Below, piece by piece: positions 45,781 to 54,454 of a DNA stretch of 64,000 bases (position 1 is the first letter of the stretch; each line of letters opens with the position of its first letter). Source of the DNA: Sphingobacteriaceae bacterium GW460-11-11-14-LB5 (GTDB taxonomy: Bacteria > Bacteroidota > Bacteroidia > Sphingobacteriales > Sphingobacteriaceae). The translations under genes were made by a program, and so were the position numbers. A model generated the notes under the pieces. It saw only the letters and a list, made by a program, of their open reading frames with translations. It did no database searches and had not been told where the DNA came from. The DNA lies in the NCBI GenBank assembly GCA_002151545.1, contig CP021237.1, forward strand, positions 1,736,001 to 1,800,000, in the 5' to 3' direction.

Positions 45781-47013
45781 ATGAGTATTTTTCGTTCATT
45801 AAGGCATTACAATTACAGGTTATTTTTTACAGGTCAGGCTATTTCATTAATTGGTACATGGATGCAGCGTGTAGCCATTAGCTGGCTGGTTTACCGTTTA
45901 ACCGGATCAGCTTTTTTGTTGGGATTGATTACTTTTTTAAGTTTAATTCCTTCGCTGGTGCTGGCGCCATATGCCGGGAGTTATGTAGACAGGCATAATA
46001 AATATAAAATATTGGTGATCACTCAGGTAATCCTGATGTTGCAGGCCGGTGCCCTGGCTTTGATGATCTGGTTTAAGGTGTACGATATGGTCTGGATTGC
46101 AGCCCTTTCGCTGGTTCAGGGTTTGGTAAATGCTTTTGATGTTACTGCCCGCCAATCGTTAATGGTAAATTTAATTGATGATAAAGAAGATTTACCAAAT
46201 GCCATTGCACTCAACTCTTCCATGTTTAATGCGGCCAGGCTAATCGGGCCGGCCTTGGCAGGGGTAATTTTGAGTACCCTGGGTGAAGATATCTGTTTCC
46301 TGATCAATTTTGTAAGCTTTATTGCGGTATTGGGTTGTATGGTCATGATGAAACTTAAACTCACTGCACATCAAAAATCGAAGGAAAATATCTGGATCGA
46401 CCTGAAAAAAGGTTATGATTATCTTAAATCATCTCCAGATTTGGCATCGATGGTACTAATGATGGCTGCATCGAGTTTATTGGTAATTCCTTTTACTACT
46501 TTATTACCTGTATTTGCCAAAGATATTTTTAATGGAAATGCCACCACATTTGGCTGGTTTGAAAGTGCCGCAGGATTTGGGGCCTTCTTTGGTGCCATTT
46601 ATATGGCTACTTTAAAGGTGAACCAGAATCTGCAAAAGATTGTGATGATGTCGGGTATTTTGCTGGCCATTTCGGTTGTCGCGCTGGCTATATCACCATC
46701 ACTTATCCTGGCTTTAATTTGTACTGGTTTAGCTGCTCTGGGTTTAATGGCGCAAACCTCGTCAATCAATACTTATTTGCAAACGCATGCCGATGATGTA
46801 ATGAGGGGCAGAACCTTAAGTTACTATATCATGGCCTACCAGGGTGTATTGCCAATAGGGAGTTTATTAATGGGTTATTTGGCACATCTTTTTGGGACGC
46901 AGGTAGTCGTTGCTTTTGAAGGTATAGCTGGTTTGTTGATTGTTGCGGCCTTCGTATACAACGAAAATCATCGTAATCAATTGAAGAATAAGTTTTCTCT
47001 TTTTGGAAGTTAG
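45781..47013 (+). CDS. MFS transporter (EntS/DUF894-like exporter)
   Basis: This 410-residue major facilitator has about 12 hydrophobic segments. It opens with FRSLRHYNYRLFFTGQAISLIGTWMQRVA, the usual N-terminus of the MFS_3/EntS group, and the loop-2 motif GSYVDRHNKYKIL stands at residues 66-78. Such proteins export siderophores or drugs. The substrate is not visible. It is divergent from a MarR gene with shared regulation. Its last 20 codons are copied, with mostly silent differences, in the tandem repeat array that follows. Confidence 0.92.
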   Translation: MSIFRSLRHYNYRLFFTGQAISLIGTWMQRVAISWLVYRLTGSAFLLGLITFLSLIPSLVLAPYAGSYVDRHNKYKILVITQVILMLQAGALALMIWFKVYDMVWIAALSLVQGLVNAFDVTARQSLMVNLIDDKEDLPNAIALNSSMFNAARLIGPALAGVILSTLGEDICFLINFVSFIAVLGCMVMMKLKLTAHQKSKENIWIDLKKGYDYLKSSPDLASMVLMMAASSLLVIPFTTLLPVFAKDIFNGNATTFGWFESAAGFGAFFGAIYMATLKVNQNLQKIVMMSGILLAISVVALAISPSLILALICTGLAALGLMAQTSSINTYLQTHADDVMRGRTLSYYIMAYQGVLPIGSLLMGYLAHLFGTQVVVAFEGIAGLLIVAAFVYNENHRNQLKNKFSLFGS

Positions 47014-47991
47014 CTCATCATATTCTCTTAACTACCTTAACTTCTTAATGGTGTGCGCTATAGAGAAGGTTTTTTACCATTAAGGAATTAAGAACATTAA
47101 GGTTTGGAGCAAAGGTTTCCCGCAGATTAAACAGATAAGGGCCGCAGATTTTAGAATGGGTTAAAACGCCAAACGCCTCTCGCCAAACGCTTACCCCTGT
47201 ACAATTTGTATATCACGAAAACCATCGTAACCAGTTAAAGAATAAGTTTTCTCTTTTTGGAAGTTAGCTCATCATATTCTCTTAATTACCTTAACTTCTT
47301 AATGGTGCGCTATAGTGAAGGTTTTACCATTAAGGAATTAAAAACATTAAGGTTTGGAGCAAAGGGTTTCCCGCAGATTAAACATATAAGGGTTGTAGAA
47401 TTTAGAATAGGTTAAAACGCCAAACGCCTTTCGCCAAATGCTTACCCCTGTCCAATTTGTATATAACAAAAACCATCGTAACCAGTTAAGAATAAGTTTT
47501 CTCTTTTTGGAAGGTAGATCATCATATTCCCTTAGCTACCTTAACTTCTTAATGGTGTGCGCTATAGTGAAGGTTTTTAACATTTAGGAATTAAGAACAT
47601 TAAGGTTTGTAGCAAAGGGTTTCCTGCAGATTAAACAGATAAGGCCGCAGATTTTAGAATTGGTTAAAACGCCAAACGCCTCTCGCCAAACGCTTACCCG
47701 TGTAAAATTTGTATATCACGAAATTCATCGTAACCGATTAAAGAATAAGTTTTCTCTTTTTGGAAGGTAGCTCATCATATTCTCTTACTACCTTAACTTC
47801 TTAATGGTGTGCACTATAGTGAAGGTTTTACCATTAAGGAATTAAGAACATTAAGGTTTGGAGCAAAGGTTTCCCGCAGATTAAACAGATAAGGGCCGCA
47901 GATTTTAGAATAGGTTAAAACGCCAAACGCCTCTCGCCAAACGCTTACGCCTGTACAATTTGTATATAACATTGGTTAAAACCCCAAACGC
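46951..47991. repeat. Array of about 250-bp tandem repeats
   Basis: Four units start at 46951, 47205, 47456 and 47708 (lengths 254, 251, 252 and 251), and a partial fifth at 47959 has an internal deletion. The first 63 bp of each unit equal the 3' end of the MFS gene. Next come an ACCTTAAC-TTCTTAATGGT...ACCATTAAGG imperfect inverted repeat, a conserved TTTCCCGCAGATTAAACA segment and a CGCCAAACGCC tandem motif. The unit tail (CCCGTGTAAAAT or CCTGTACAAT) resembles the last codons of the convergent lacI gene. Long, diverged units without spacers of constant length exclude CRISPR. Confidence 0.92.
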
Positions 47992-49026
47992 CTACTCGTG
48001 TACAATCAACTTACAATCGACCATTATTTTTTGGTAATGTTGGATATCGATTTCTTTGTTGATTAATTGTATCAATAGTTTAATTGCATTTTCTCCTACC
48101 GATTCAGGATTTTCTTCAATAGAGGCAATAGGTGGTGAATCGAGATAACCGATGAAAGAAGTGTTCCCAAATCCTATACACTCAATTTCGTCAAATTTGG
48201 GGTGGTTTATCGACCTCAGGTATTTTATCGCATCGAATAGGATCGGTTCTTTAAAAGCCACCAGTGCAGTAGGCATATTATCTGGATTGGCAAATAAGTT
48301 CTTAATTGCTGAAATTGTATTTTCTTTATCAAAATCGGTATAAGCAACCAAATCTGATGAAAAAGGTACTTGATTGTCTTTTAAAGCATTGATGTAACCA
48401 TTAAAACGATCGTGCGTAAAATTAATCATTTTTGGGCCGCCTAAATAAGCAATCTTTTGATGCCCCCTGTCTATTAAAAACTTTGTAGCCTGATAACAGC
48501 CCTGAAAGGTATTGCCCAGTACTTTATGGCAGTTTAAGTTAAAACTCGGGTTTCGGGTATAATATACCACCGGAATGCCCATGTTTTCGAACTGGTCTAA
48601 ATGCCCAAAATCTTGTGTATGTTTTGAAATAGCTACAATTAAACCATCAACCCGGCTCCGCAACAACATATTAGCAGATTGGATCTCTTTCTCCAGTTCA
48701 TCGTGAGATTGACTAATGATCACATTGTATCCGTTTTGCGTAGCAAACTGTTCCACACCATAAATACTTCTGGTGAAAAAGTGATCTAAAAGATTGGGTA
48801 AGATAATACCAATAATGTGCGATTTCTTTTCCTTTAAATTAATGGCTGATTTATTGGGCGTAAAATGCAAATCGCGAGCCATTTCCTGAACACGCTGTTT
48901 GGTGTATTCGTTTATGGTTGGGTAGTTGTTAAGGGCTTTTGATACTGTTGATACTGACATCTTTAACTTTTCAGCCAAGAATTTTAGTGTAACAGGGGTA
49001 TTGTTCATCATCTTTTCCAATCTCAA
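47992..49026 (-). CDS. LacI-family transcriptional regulator
   Basis: This 344-residue regulator has an N-terminal helix-turn-helix (VTLKFLAEKLKMSVSTVSKALNN) and hinge (FTPNKSAINLKEKKS), then a periplasmic-binding-protein-like effector domain (IIGIILPNLLDHFFTRSIYGVE, and later RGHQKIAYLGGP). In-frame ATGs at 49011 and 49008 would put the DNA-binding helices nearer the N-terminus and are equally likely starts. It is divergent from the susC operon with palindromic sites in between, so it probably controls the locus and itself in response to a sugar. Its stop codon lies at the edge of the tandem repeat array. Confidence 0.93.
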   Translation of the reverse strand: MRLEKMMNNTPVTLKFLAEKLKMSVSTVSKALNNYPTINEYTKQRVQEMARDLHFTPNKSAINLKEKKSHIIGIILPNLLDHFFTRSIYGVEQFATQNGYNVIISQSHDELEKEIQSANMLLRSRVDGLIVAISKHTQDFGHLDQFENMGIPVVYYTRNPSFNLNCHKVLGNTFQGCYQATKFLIDRGHQKIAYLGGPKMINFTHDRFNGYINALKDNQVPFSSDLVAYTDFDKENTISAIKNLFANPDNMPTALVAFKEPILFDAIKYLRSINHPKFDEIECIGFGNTSFIGYLDSPPIASIEENPESVGENAIKLLIQLINKEIDIQHYQKIMVDCKLIVHE

Positions 49027-49053
49027 TGCATAGTTAAGAAAAAAAACGCAATT

Positions 49054-49071
49054 ATTTCAAACGTTTGAAAT
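49054..49071. promoter_or_regulatory. LacI-type operator 1
   Basis: ATTTCAAACGTTTGAAAT is a perfect 18-bp palindrome with the central CG typical of LacI/GalR-family operators. It lies 28 bp upstream of the lacI start codon and would block that promoter when occupied. Confidence 0.8.
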
Positions 49072-49107
49072 GTAGTTTCAGTGGATTTTATTGCGTTTTG
49101 GCCTATT

Positions 49108-49121
49108 TTAAAACGTTTTAA
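49108..49121. promoter_or_regulatory. LacI-type operator 2
   Basis: TTAAAACGTTTTAA is a perfect 14-bp palindrome with the same AAACGTTT core as operator 1. The two centres are 52 bp apart, about five helical turns, which would allow looping. It lies just upstream of a TAAATTCG (49137-49144), a one-mismatch -7 element that may drive the susC operon. Confidence 0.7.
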
Positions 49122-49471
49122 TCTTTTAAGCTTTTCTAAATTCGTTATCACTAAACACAAACTAACCAAATAAACATGATGAAATCATCCCGTACTTACT
49201 TCAGTTTTAAAAGGGCATTTACTGAAGGATCAAGTTTAGTTGTTAAAACTAACTACATTTTGTCGCAAAGATATTACGAATTAAAGACAAAATCATACAA
49301 TTCCCAAGACGCTTAACCGCAAAATTCAAACATTTTCCTGATCGCTTCTCTTGCAGCTGCTGAGCGACATTTTAAATTAAATTAATTGGATCTGTACAGT
49401 TACAAATCTACTTAATATGGGCTAGCTACGCATTAAATTTCAACAAAATAAATTTAGTATTTATTATAATT
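49122..49471 (+). other. Long leader region before susC
   Basis: About 330 bp separate the likely promoter near 49137 from the susC start. A frame of 46 codons (49176-49316, MMKSSRTYFSFKRAF...) is present but has no recognisable family, and I would not call it a gene. A small stem around TTGCAGCTGCTG (49350-49370) is visible. The length suggests an untranslated leader that could carry regulatory RNA structure. Confidence 0.4.
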
Positions 49472-52400
49472 ATGGATAGACTTTACAATTTTAGAAGCAT
49501 TTTACCATCTGTTGGGTTTGAGAAAATCCACTGGCTTAAGGTGCTCCATACTTTGGCTTTTATTTTACTCACTTCCTTTACTGCATTTGCGCAGGGAACG
49601 GTAACCGGTACGGTAAAAGATAACAAAGGAGTTACCTTGCCAGGTGTTAGTGTTAGGGTAAAGGGTACCACCGTAGGGGCGGTAACTGATAACGATGGTA
49701 AATTTTCGATTAAAGCGGCTGACAATGCGACTTTGACCTTTACTTATATTGGCTATATCAACAAAGAGGTTACTGTAAACAGCAAAAGCAGTATAACCAT
49801 TGTATTGGAAGACAATTCTCAGGGTTTGGATGAAGTGGTTGTGATTGGTTACGGTGCGCAGAAAAAATCTACCTTAACCGGAGCCATTGCCCAAATCAGT
49901 TCTGAAGAGATCATGAAATCCCCAACGCCAAACCCCACCAATAGTTTAATTGGTCGTTTGCCAGGCTTATTGGCCGTACAAACGAGTGGCCAGCCAGGTG
50001 CAGACGGTGCTCAACTAAAGGTGAGAGGTGTGGCGACATATGGCGCCAATAATGCCGCTATTGTGGTGGTTGATGGGGTAGAACGTCCGAGTTTCTCAGA
50101 TGTTGATGCAAATGAAATCGAAACCATTACCGTGTTAAAGGATGCTGCTTCAACCGCTATTTATGGTATCCGCGGGGCGAACGGTATCATTGTAATTACA
50201 ACAAAACAGGGTAAAATTGGCGCGCCAAAGGTTACTTATACCGGAAATTATGCCTTACAAACTTATACAGGATTAGCGGTGGGGCTTCCTGCATTCGAGA
50301 ATGCTTCTTTGTTGAATCAGGCTTATAAAAATGATAGTTATGGCTTATCAGTGCCGTTAACGCCGCCATTTTCTGATGCTGCGCTGCAAAAATTCAAAGA
50401 TGGGTCTGATCCAATTGGTTATCCTGACGTACAATGGTTCGACTATTTAACCAAAAAGTATTATTCTCAAACGCAGCATAATATTAATATTAATGGCGGA
50501 ACAAAAGTTGCCAAATACTTTGTATCAGCTGGTTATGCTTTTCAGGATGGTATTTTCAAAAAGTTCGATTCACCATATGGAATCAACACGGTGCCAAATT
50601 ATAACCGTTACAATTTCCGGTCAAATGTAGATTTAACTTTAAATAAGGATTTTACTGTAGGTATTAAATTAGGCGGCCGTTTTGCCGACCGGTACCAGCC
50701 TGCCGGTTTAAGGTCTTCATCTGCTTTTTCATATGATACGATTGAGGGGATGATCTCCCGTATTTTACAGGTACCTGCTTATGCTTATCCGGTTACCTTA
50801 CCCGACGGAAGAATAACCGCCAACCCGAATGTGGGTACAAACATCTGGAATCCTTATGCCGTTTTAACCCGTTTTGGAACACGTAATGATGATAACAACA
50901 CGATCGAAAGCACATTCAATCTAAATTACAAACTCGGTTTCATCACCAAAGGCCTGGGTTTTAAAACAGTATTTGGCTACGACTCGTACTACAACAATAT
51001 CGAAAGAAGAAACGCAAACTGGGCAGCCTATGTGTATAATCCCATTACTAAGGAGGTTACCTTATCAACCGATACCCGTAACCGCGATGAGCCTTTAGGT
51101 GCTGTACAAGACGGTGGTGTTACTGAAGGAAGTACAAACATGAACATACAGTCGGGTTTTGATTATAACCGCGATTTTGGTAAACACAGTATTGGCGCTT
51201 TATTGCTGGGAACAAGGCAGTTAATTAAATCAACAGGTAGTACCGCATTTACTGCGCCTCCAAGAGCATCACAGGGTATTGCCAGCCGCGTTACCTATAA
51301 CTATGATGAGCGTTATTTTGCTGAATTTAATGCTTCATACAACGGATCAGAGAATTTTGCTCAAGGCTTACGTTATGGTTTCTTCCCGGCAGTATCAGCA
51401 GGATGGACATTAACGAACGAGTCATTCTGGAAAAAGAACGATATTTTAACTTATTTAAAAATTAGAGGTAGTTATGGTTTAGTGGGTAACGACCGCATTT
51501 CGGATAGCCGCTTCCTGTTTTTAACCAGCTATTCTACTTATACTACAACTACAGCTGGTGGCCAGGTAGCGCCATTTGGAAACCCGAACTCGATTACCAA
51601 TTATCCAACTATTCTGATCAGGGATCCTCAGTTTTTCGGTGCTACGGGAAATGATTTAGGGAATGAGCTGGTTACCTGGGAAACGGGTACAAAACGTAAT
51701 ATTGGTTTTGAAGCCCGTATGTTAAAAGATAATTTAAAAGTCACTGTTGATTTATTTGATGAAACCAGAAGAGACATCCTTACACCATCCTTGAGTGGAT
51801 CAGCGCTTTTTGGGCACACTTATCCAAACTTCAACCGGGGGATTGTGTACAATAAAGGTTACGAAGTTGAACTCGATTATCAGAAGCAGATCGGAGCAAT
51901 AACGCTTGGATTAAATGCGCAGATCAGCTACGCTAAAAATAGAATCATAGAAAACGACGAACCAGATGGCTTGCCTTTTTCAGTAGCCAGAAAGGGAACA
52001 AGTGTTGGACAATTTTTTGGCTATAGAACGGATGGTTTCTTTCAGTCAGCAGCAGATATTGCCGCCTCACCAAAATTACAGGGTTATTCGCCAATTCCAG
52101 GAGATTTAAAATTTAAAGATTTAGATAGAGATGGTATCATCACCAGTTTAGATCAGGACAAAATCGGGTATACCAATACACCTGAATATGTGTATAGTTT
52201 TAGTCCCCGCATTTTATACAAAGGATTTTCACTTTCCGCCTTATTCCAGGGGGTTGCGCATGTAAGCTCAAATGTTATTTTGAACGAGCAGAATAATGGC
52301 CAGCAGATGTATCCGTTCATGCTCGATGCCTGGACACCCGAAAATGCAGCTAGCGCAACATGGCCGGCTTTACATGCCAGGGGAACAGCATCGCTCAATT

Positions 52401-52669
52401 ACGCTTTAAACGATTTTACTTTGCAGAATTCGGCTTATTTAAAAATCAGGAATATAGAATTTGCGTGGAATTTACCAAAGGAATGGGCTACCGCTTTAAA
52501 ACTAAGCAATGTAAGGCTTTTCTTACAAGGGCAGAATCTATATACCTGGACGAAGTACAGGTTTTACGTAGATCCTGAAAATGTGAACACCATCAATACG
52601 GCTTTTCCTTTACAAGCGCTTTATCCAACATCTAAGGTTTACAATTTTGGTTTAAACGTTCAATTCTAA
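49472..52669 (+). CDS. SusC/RagA-type TonB-dependent outer membrane transporter 1
   Basis: This 1065-residue protein has a signal peptide ending near FTAFAQ, then a carboxypeptidase-D regulatory-like domain (VTGTVKDNKGVTLPGVSVRVKGT), the TonB-box region DEVVVIGYG, a plug domain (GRLPGLLAV, and VVVDGVERPSF with the NEIETITVLKDAAST strand) and a 22-strand barrel ending in YNFGLNVQF. It should import oligosaccharides with the SusD lipoprotein encoded 5 bp downstream. It is the first gene of the locus. Confidence 0.96.
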   Translation: MDRLYNFRSILPSVGFEKIHWLKVLHTLAFILLTSFTAFAQGTVTGTVKDNKGVTLPGVSVRVKGTTVGAVTDNDGKFSIKAADNATLTFTYIGYINKEVTVNSKSSITIVLEDNSQGLDEVVVIGYGAQKKSTLTGAIAQISSEEIMKSPTPNPTNSLIGRLPGLLAVQTSGQPGADGAQLKVRGVATYGANNAAIVVVDGVERPSFSDVDANEIETITVLKDAASTAIYGIRGANGIIVITTKQGKIGAPKVTYTGNYALQTYTGLAVGLPAFENASLLNQAYKNDSYGLSVPLTPPFSDAALQKFKDGSDPIGYPDVQWFDYLTKKYYSQTQHNININGGTKVAKYFVSAGYAFQDGIFKKFDSPYGINTVPNYNRYNFRSNVDLTLNKDFTVGIKLGGRFADRYQPAGLRSSSAFSYDTIEGMISRILQVPAYAYPVTLPDGRITANPNVGTNIWNPYAVLTRFGTRNDDNNTIESTFNLNYKLGFITKGLGFKTVFGYDSYYNNIERRNANWAAYVYNPITKEVTLSTDTRNRDEPLGAVQDGGVTEGSTNMNIQSGFDYNRDFGKHSIGALLLGTRQLIKSTGSTAFTAPPRASQGIASRVTYNYDERYFAEFNASYNGSENFAQGLRYGFFPAVSAGWTLTNESFWKKNDILTYLKIRGSYGLVGNDRISDSRFLFLTSYSTYTTTTAGGQVAPFGNPNSITNYPTILIRDPQFFGATGNDLGNELVTWETGTKRNIGFEARMLKDNLKVTVDLFDETRRDILTPSLSGSALFGHTYPNFNRGIVYNKGYEVELDYQKQIGAITLGLNAQISYAKNRIIENDEPDGLPFSVARKGTSVGQFFGYRTDGFFQSAADIAASPKLQGYSPIPGDLKFKDLDRDGIITSLDQDKIGYTNTPEYVYSFSPRILYKGFSLSALFQGVAHVSSNVILNEQNNGQQMYPFMLDAWTPENAASATWPALHARGTASLNYALNDFTLQNSAYLKIRNIEFAWNLPKEWATALKLSNVRLFLQGQNLYTWTKYRFYVDPENVNTINTAFPLQALYPTSKVYNFGLNVQF

Positions 52670-52674
52670 AGAAA

Positions 52675-54417
52675 ATGAAAAATTATAAAATATTTACGGC
52701 AGTTCTTTTATTTACACTCTTCTCCATTTCTTGTAAAAAAGACTATTTAGAGCGTACACCGGGTGTTGCCATCAGTGAGGATGATATTTTTGCCGATCCG
52801 GCATTGGCTGCAAGATTTGCTGATAACGCCTATAATTATCTGATTACCAAATATGTTCGTTTTAACGATCACCGTGGTTGTACAGCACAAGCTTCCGATG
52901 AGGCCGTTTCTGGTAACTCAGAGGGCTCGGTAACCTCTTTAAACAGAGGTTTATATCACGATCATTCAAACGGACCATCTTTAAATGATATTTACGGCGT
53001 TTGGAAATTGATGTACGCGGGTATTGCTGTCCAGAATAAAATGCTGGCGAGGATAGGTGAGGTGCCACTTCCACCAAATGCTTCAGTTCCGGTTTTTGAT
53101 GCTAAACGTGTAGAAGGTGAAATGCGTTTCTTACGCGCCTTATCTTATTTCGAACTAACTAAAAGATTTGGTGGTGTACCCATTGTAGATAAAGTTTATG
53201 GGGTTTATGATGATATCAATTTGCCGCGTAGCACCTTCGCTCAGGTAACCGCTTTTATTCTTAAAGATTTAGAGGTAGCCATTACTAAATTAGGTACCGA
53301 CACCGAATATGGACCTTCCAATTATGGTCGCCCAACGATTGGCGCCGCATTGGCTTTAAAGGCAAGGGTTTTATTATATGCCGCTAGTCCGCTAAACAAT
53401 CCCGGTAACGACAAAAGCAAATGGCAGGCTGCTGCCGATGCGGCTGCTGAAGTAATGAAAGGCGCAAACGGATTGGCCAGGCAAACTTATGCATTGCAGG
53501 CTACTTATGGAGATCTGTTAAATCTTCCCAATTCAACAGAATACATCATGATCAGGATAAAAGGCCCAACGCCTCTGGCTGGTGAAATGATGCAGGATTT
53601 TTCGATGTCGCCAGCTTCTGGCGGTGCACAAGGCCAAATGAATCCTACACAAAACCACGTAGATATGTATGAAATGGCCAATGGTAAATCCATTACCGAT
53701 CCAACATCTGGTTACGATCCGCAAAAGCCTTATTTAAACCGTGAGCCACGCTTTTACAATAACATTATCTATAACGACTTGGCCTGGCAAGGTCGAAAAA
53801 TCGAAATGTGGACCACCAAGGATGCCGACAACAATACCATATTCGGTAGGGATTACAGTACCACCATTACCTATACGGCCACACGTTACTATTGCAAAAA
53901 ATACTGGCCTGAGGTTTATAGGACTGTGGGTGGAAGTACCACCTTATTAAACTACATCTATTTCCGTTATGCAGAAATGATGTTAAACTATGCTGAGGCA
54001 CAGAATGAAGCAAACTATACGGTTAATGATGCTTCGGTTTACAATGTACTGGTTGATATCCGCAAACGCGCCGGTATTGCTAAGGGGACAGGTACTTATG
54101 GCTATGGCCTTAAGGATAACATGACGCAAGATGAAATGCGCACCGTAATCAGGCACGAACGCGCCATCGAACTGGCCTTTGAAGATCACCGCTGGTACGA
54201 TATTATGCGTTGGAAAATTGGTGCACAAACCATTGCCGTTCCAATGAAGGGTATGGATGTAGTTAAAAACAGCAATGGAACTTTTACCTATACGCCAATT
54301 GTGTTAGGCCCAACCTTCCAAAAAACCTGGACAGAGGCACAAAATCTTTATCCAATTCCCAGAGCAGAAGTTTATAAAAGTAAAGGGGTATTGACCCAAA
54401 ATCCGGGTTGGGAATAG
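52675..54417 (+). CDS. SusD/RagB-type glycan-binding lipoprotein 1
   Basis: This 580-residue protein has a lipoprotein signal ending at Cys20 (LFSISC). The family signs are the TPR-like helices, including the RFLRALSYFELTKRFGGVP segment, and the C-terminal RHERAIELAFEDHRWYDIMRWK motif. It should form the lid of the SusC barrel encoded just upstream and bind the glycan at the cell surface. Its end is NPGW, as is common in the family. Confidence 0.95.
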   Translation: MKNYKIFTAVLLFTLFSISCKKDYLERTPGVAISEDDIFADPALAARFADNAYNYLITKYVRFNDHRGCTAQASDEAVSGNSEGSVTSLNRGLYHDHSNGPSLNDIYGVWKLMYAGIAVQNKMLARIGEVPLPPNASVPVFDAKRVEGEMRFLRALSYFELTKRFGGVPIVDKVYGVYDDINLPRSTFAQVTAFILKDLEVAITKLGTDTEYGPSNYGRPTIGAALALKARVLLYAASPLNNPGNDKSKWQAAADAAAEVMKGANGLARQTYALQATYGDLLNLPNSTEYIMIRIKGPTPLAGEMMQDFSMSPASGGAQGQMNPTQNHVDMYEMANGKSITDPTSGYDPQKPYLNREPRFYNNIIYNDLAWQGRKIEMWTTKDADNNTIFGRDYSTTITYTATRYYCKKYWPEVYRTVGGSTTLLNYIYFRYAEMMLNYAEAQNEANYTVNDASVYNVLVDIRKRAGIAKGTGTYGYGLKDNMTQDEMRTVIRHERAIELAFEDHRWYDIMRWKIGAQTIAVPMKGMDVVKNSNGTFTYTPIVLGPTFQKTWTEAQNLYPIPRAEVYKSKGVLTQNPGWE

Positions 54418-54454
54418 TAGGTTAATTAATATAACGCTAAAAAGATTTTTCAAT

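Noticed and set aside
46951..47991. CRISPR array
   Set aside because: The repeats are about 250 bp, directly adjoining and diverged, with no short constant repeat, no unique spacers of even size and no cas genes nearby.
49176..49316. 46-codon frame in the susC leader
   Set aside because: It has an ATG and stop but no recognisable family, no composition signal and no ribosome-binding evidence, so it is left as part of the leader.
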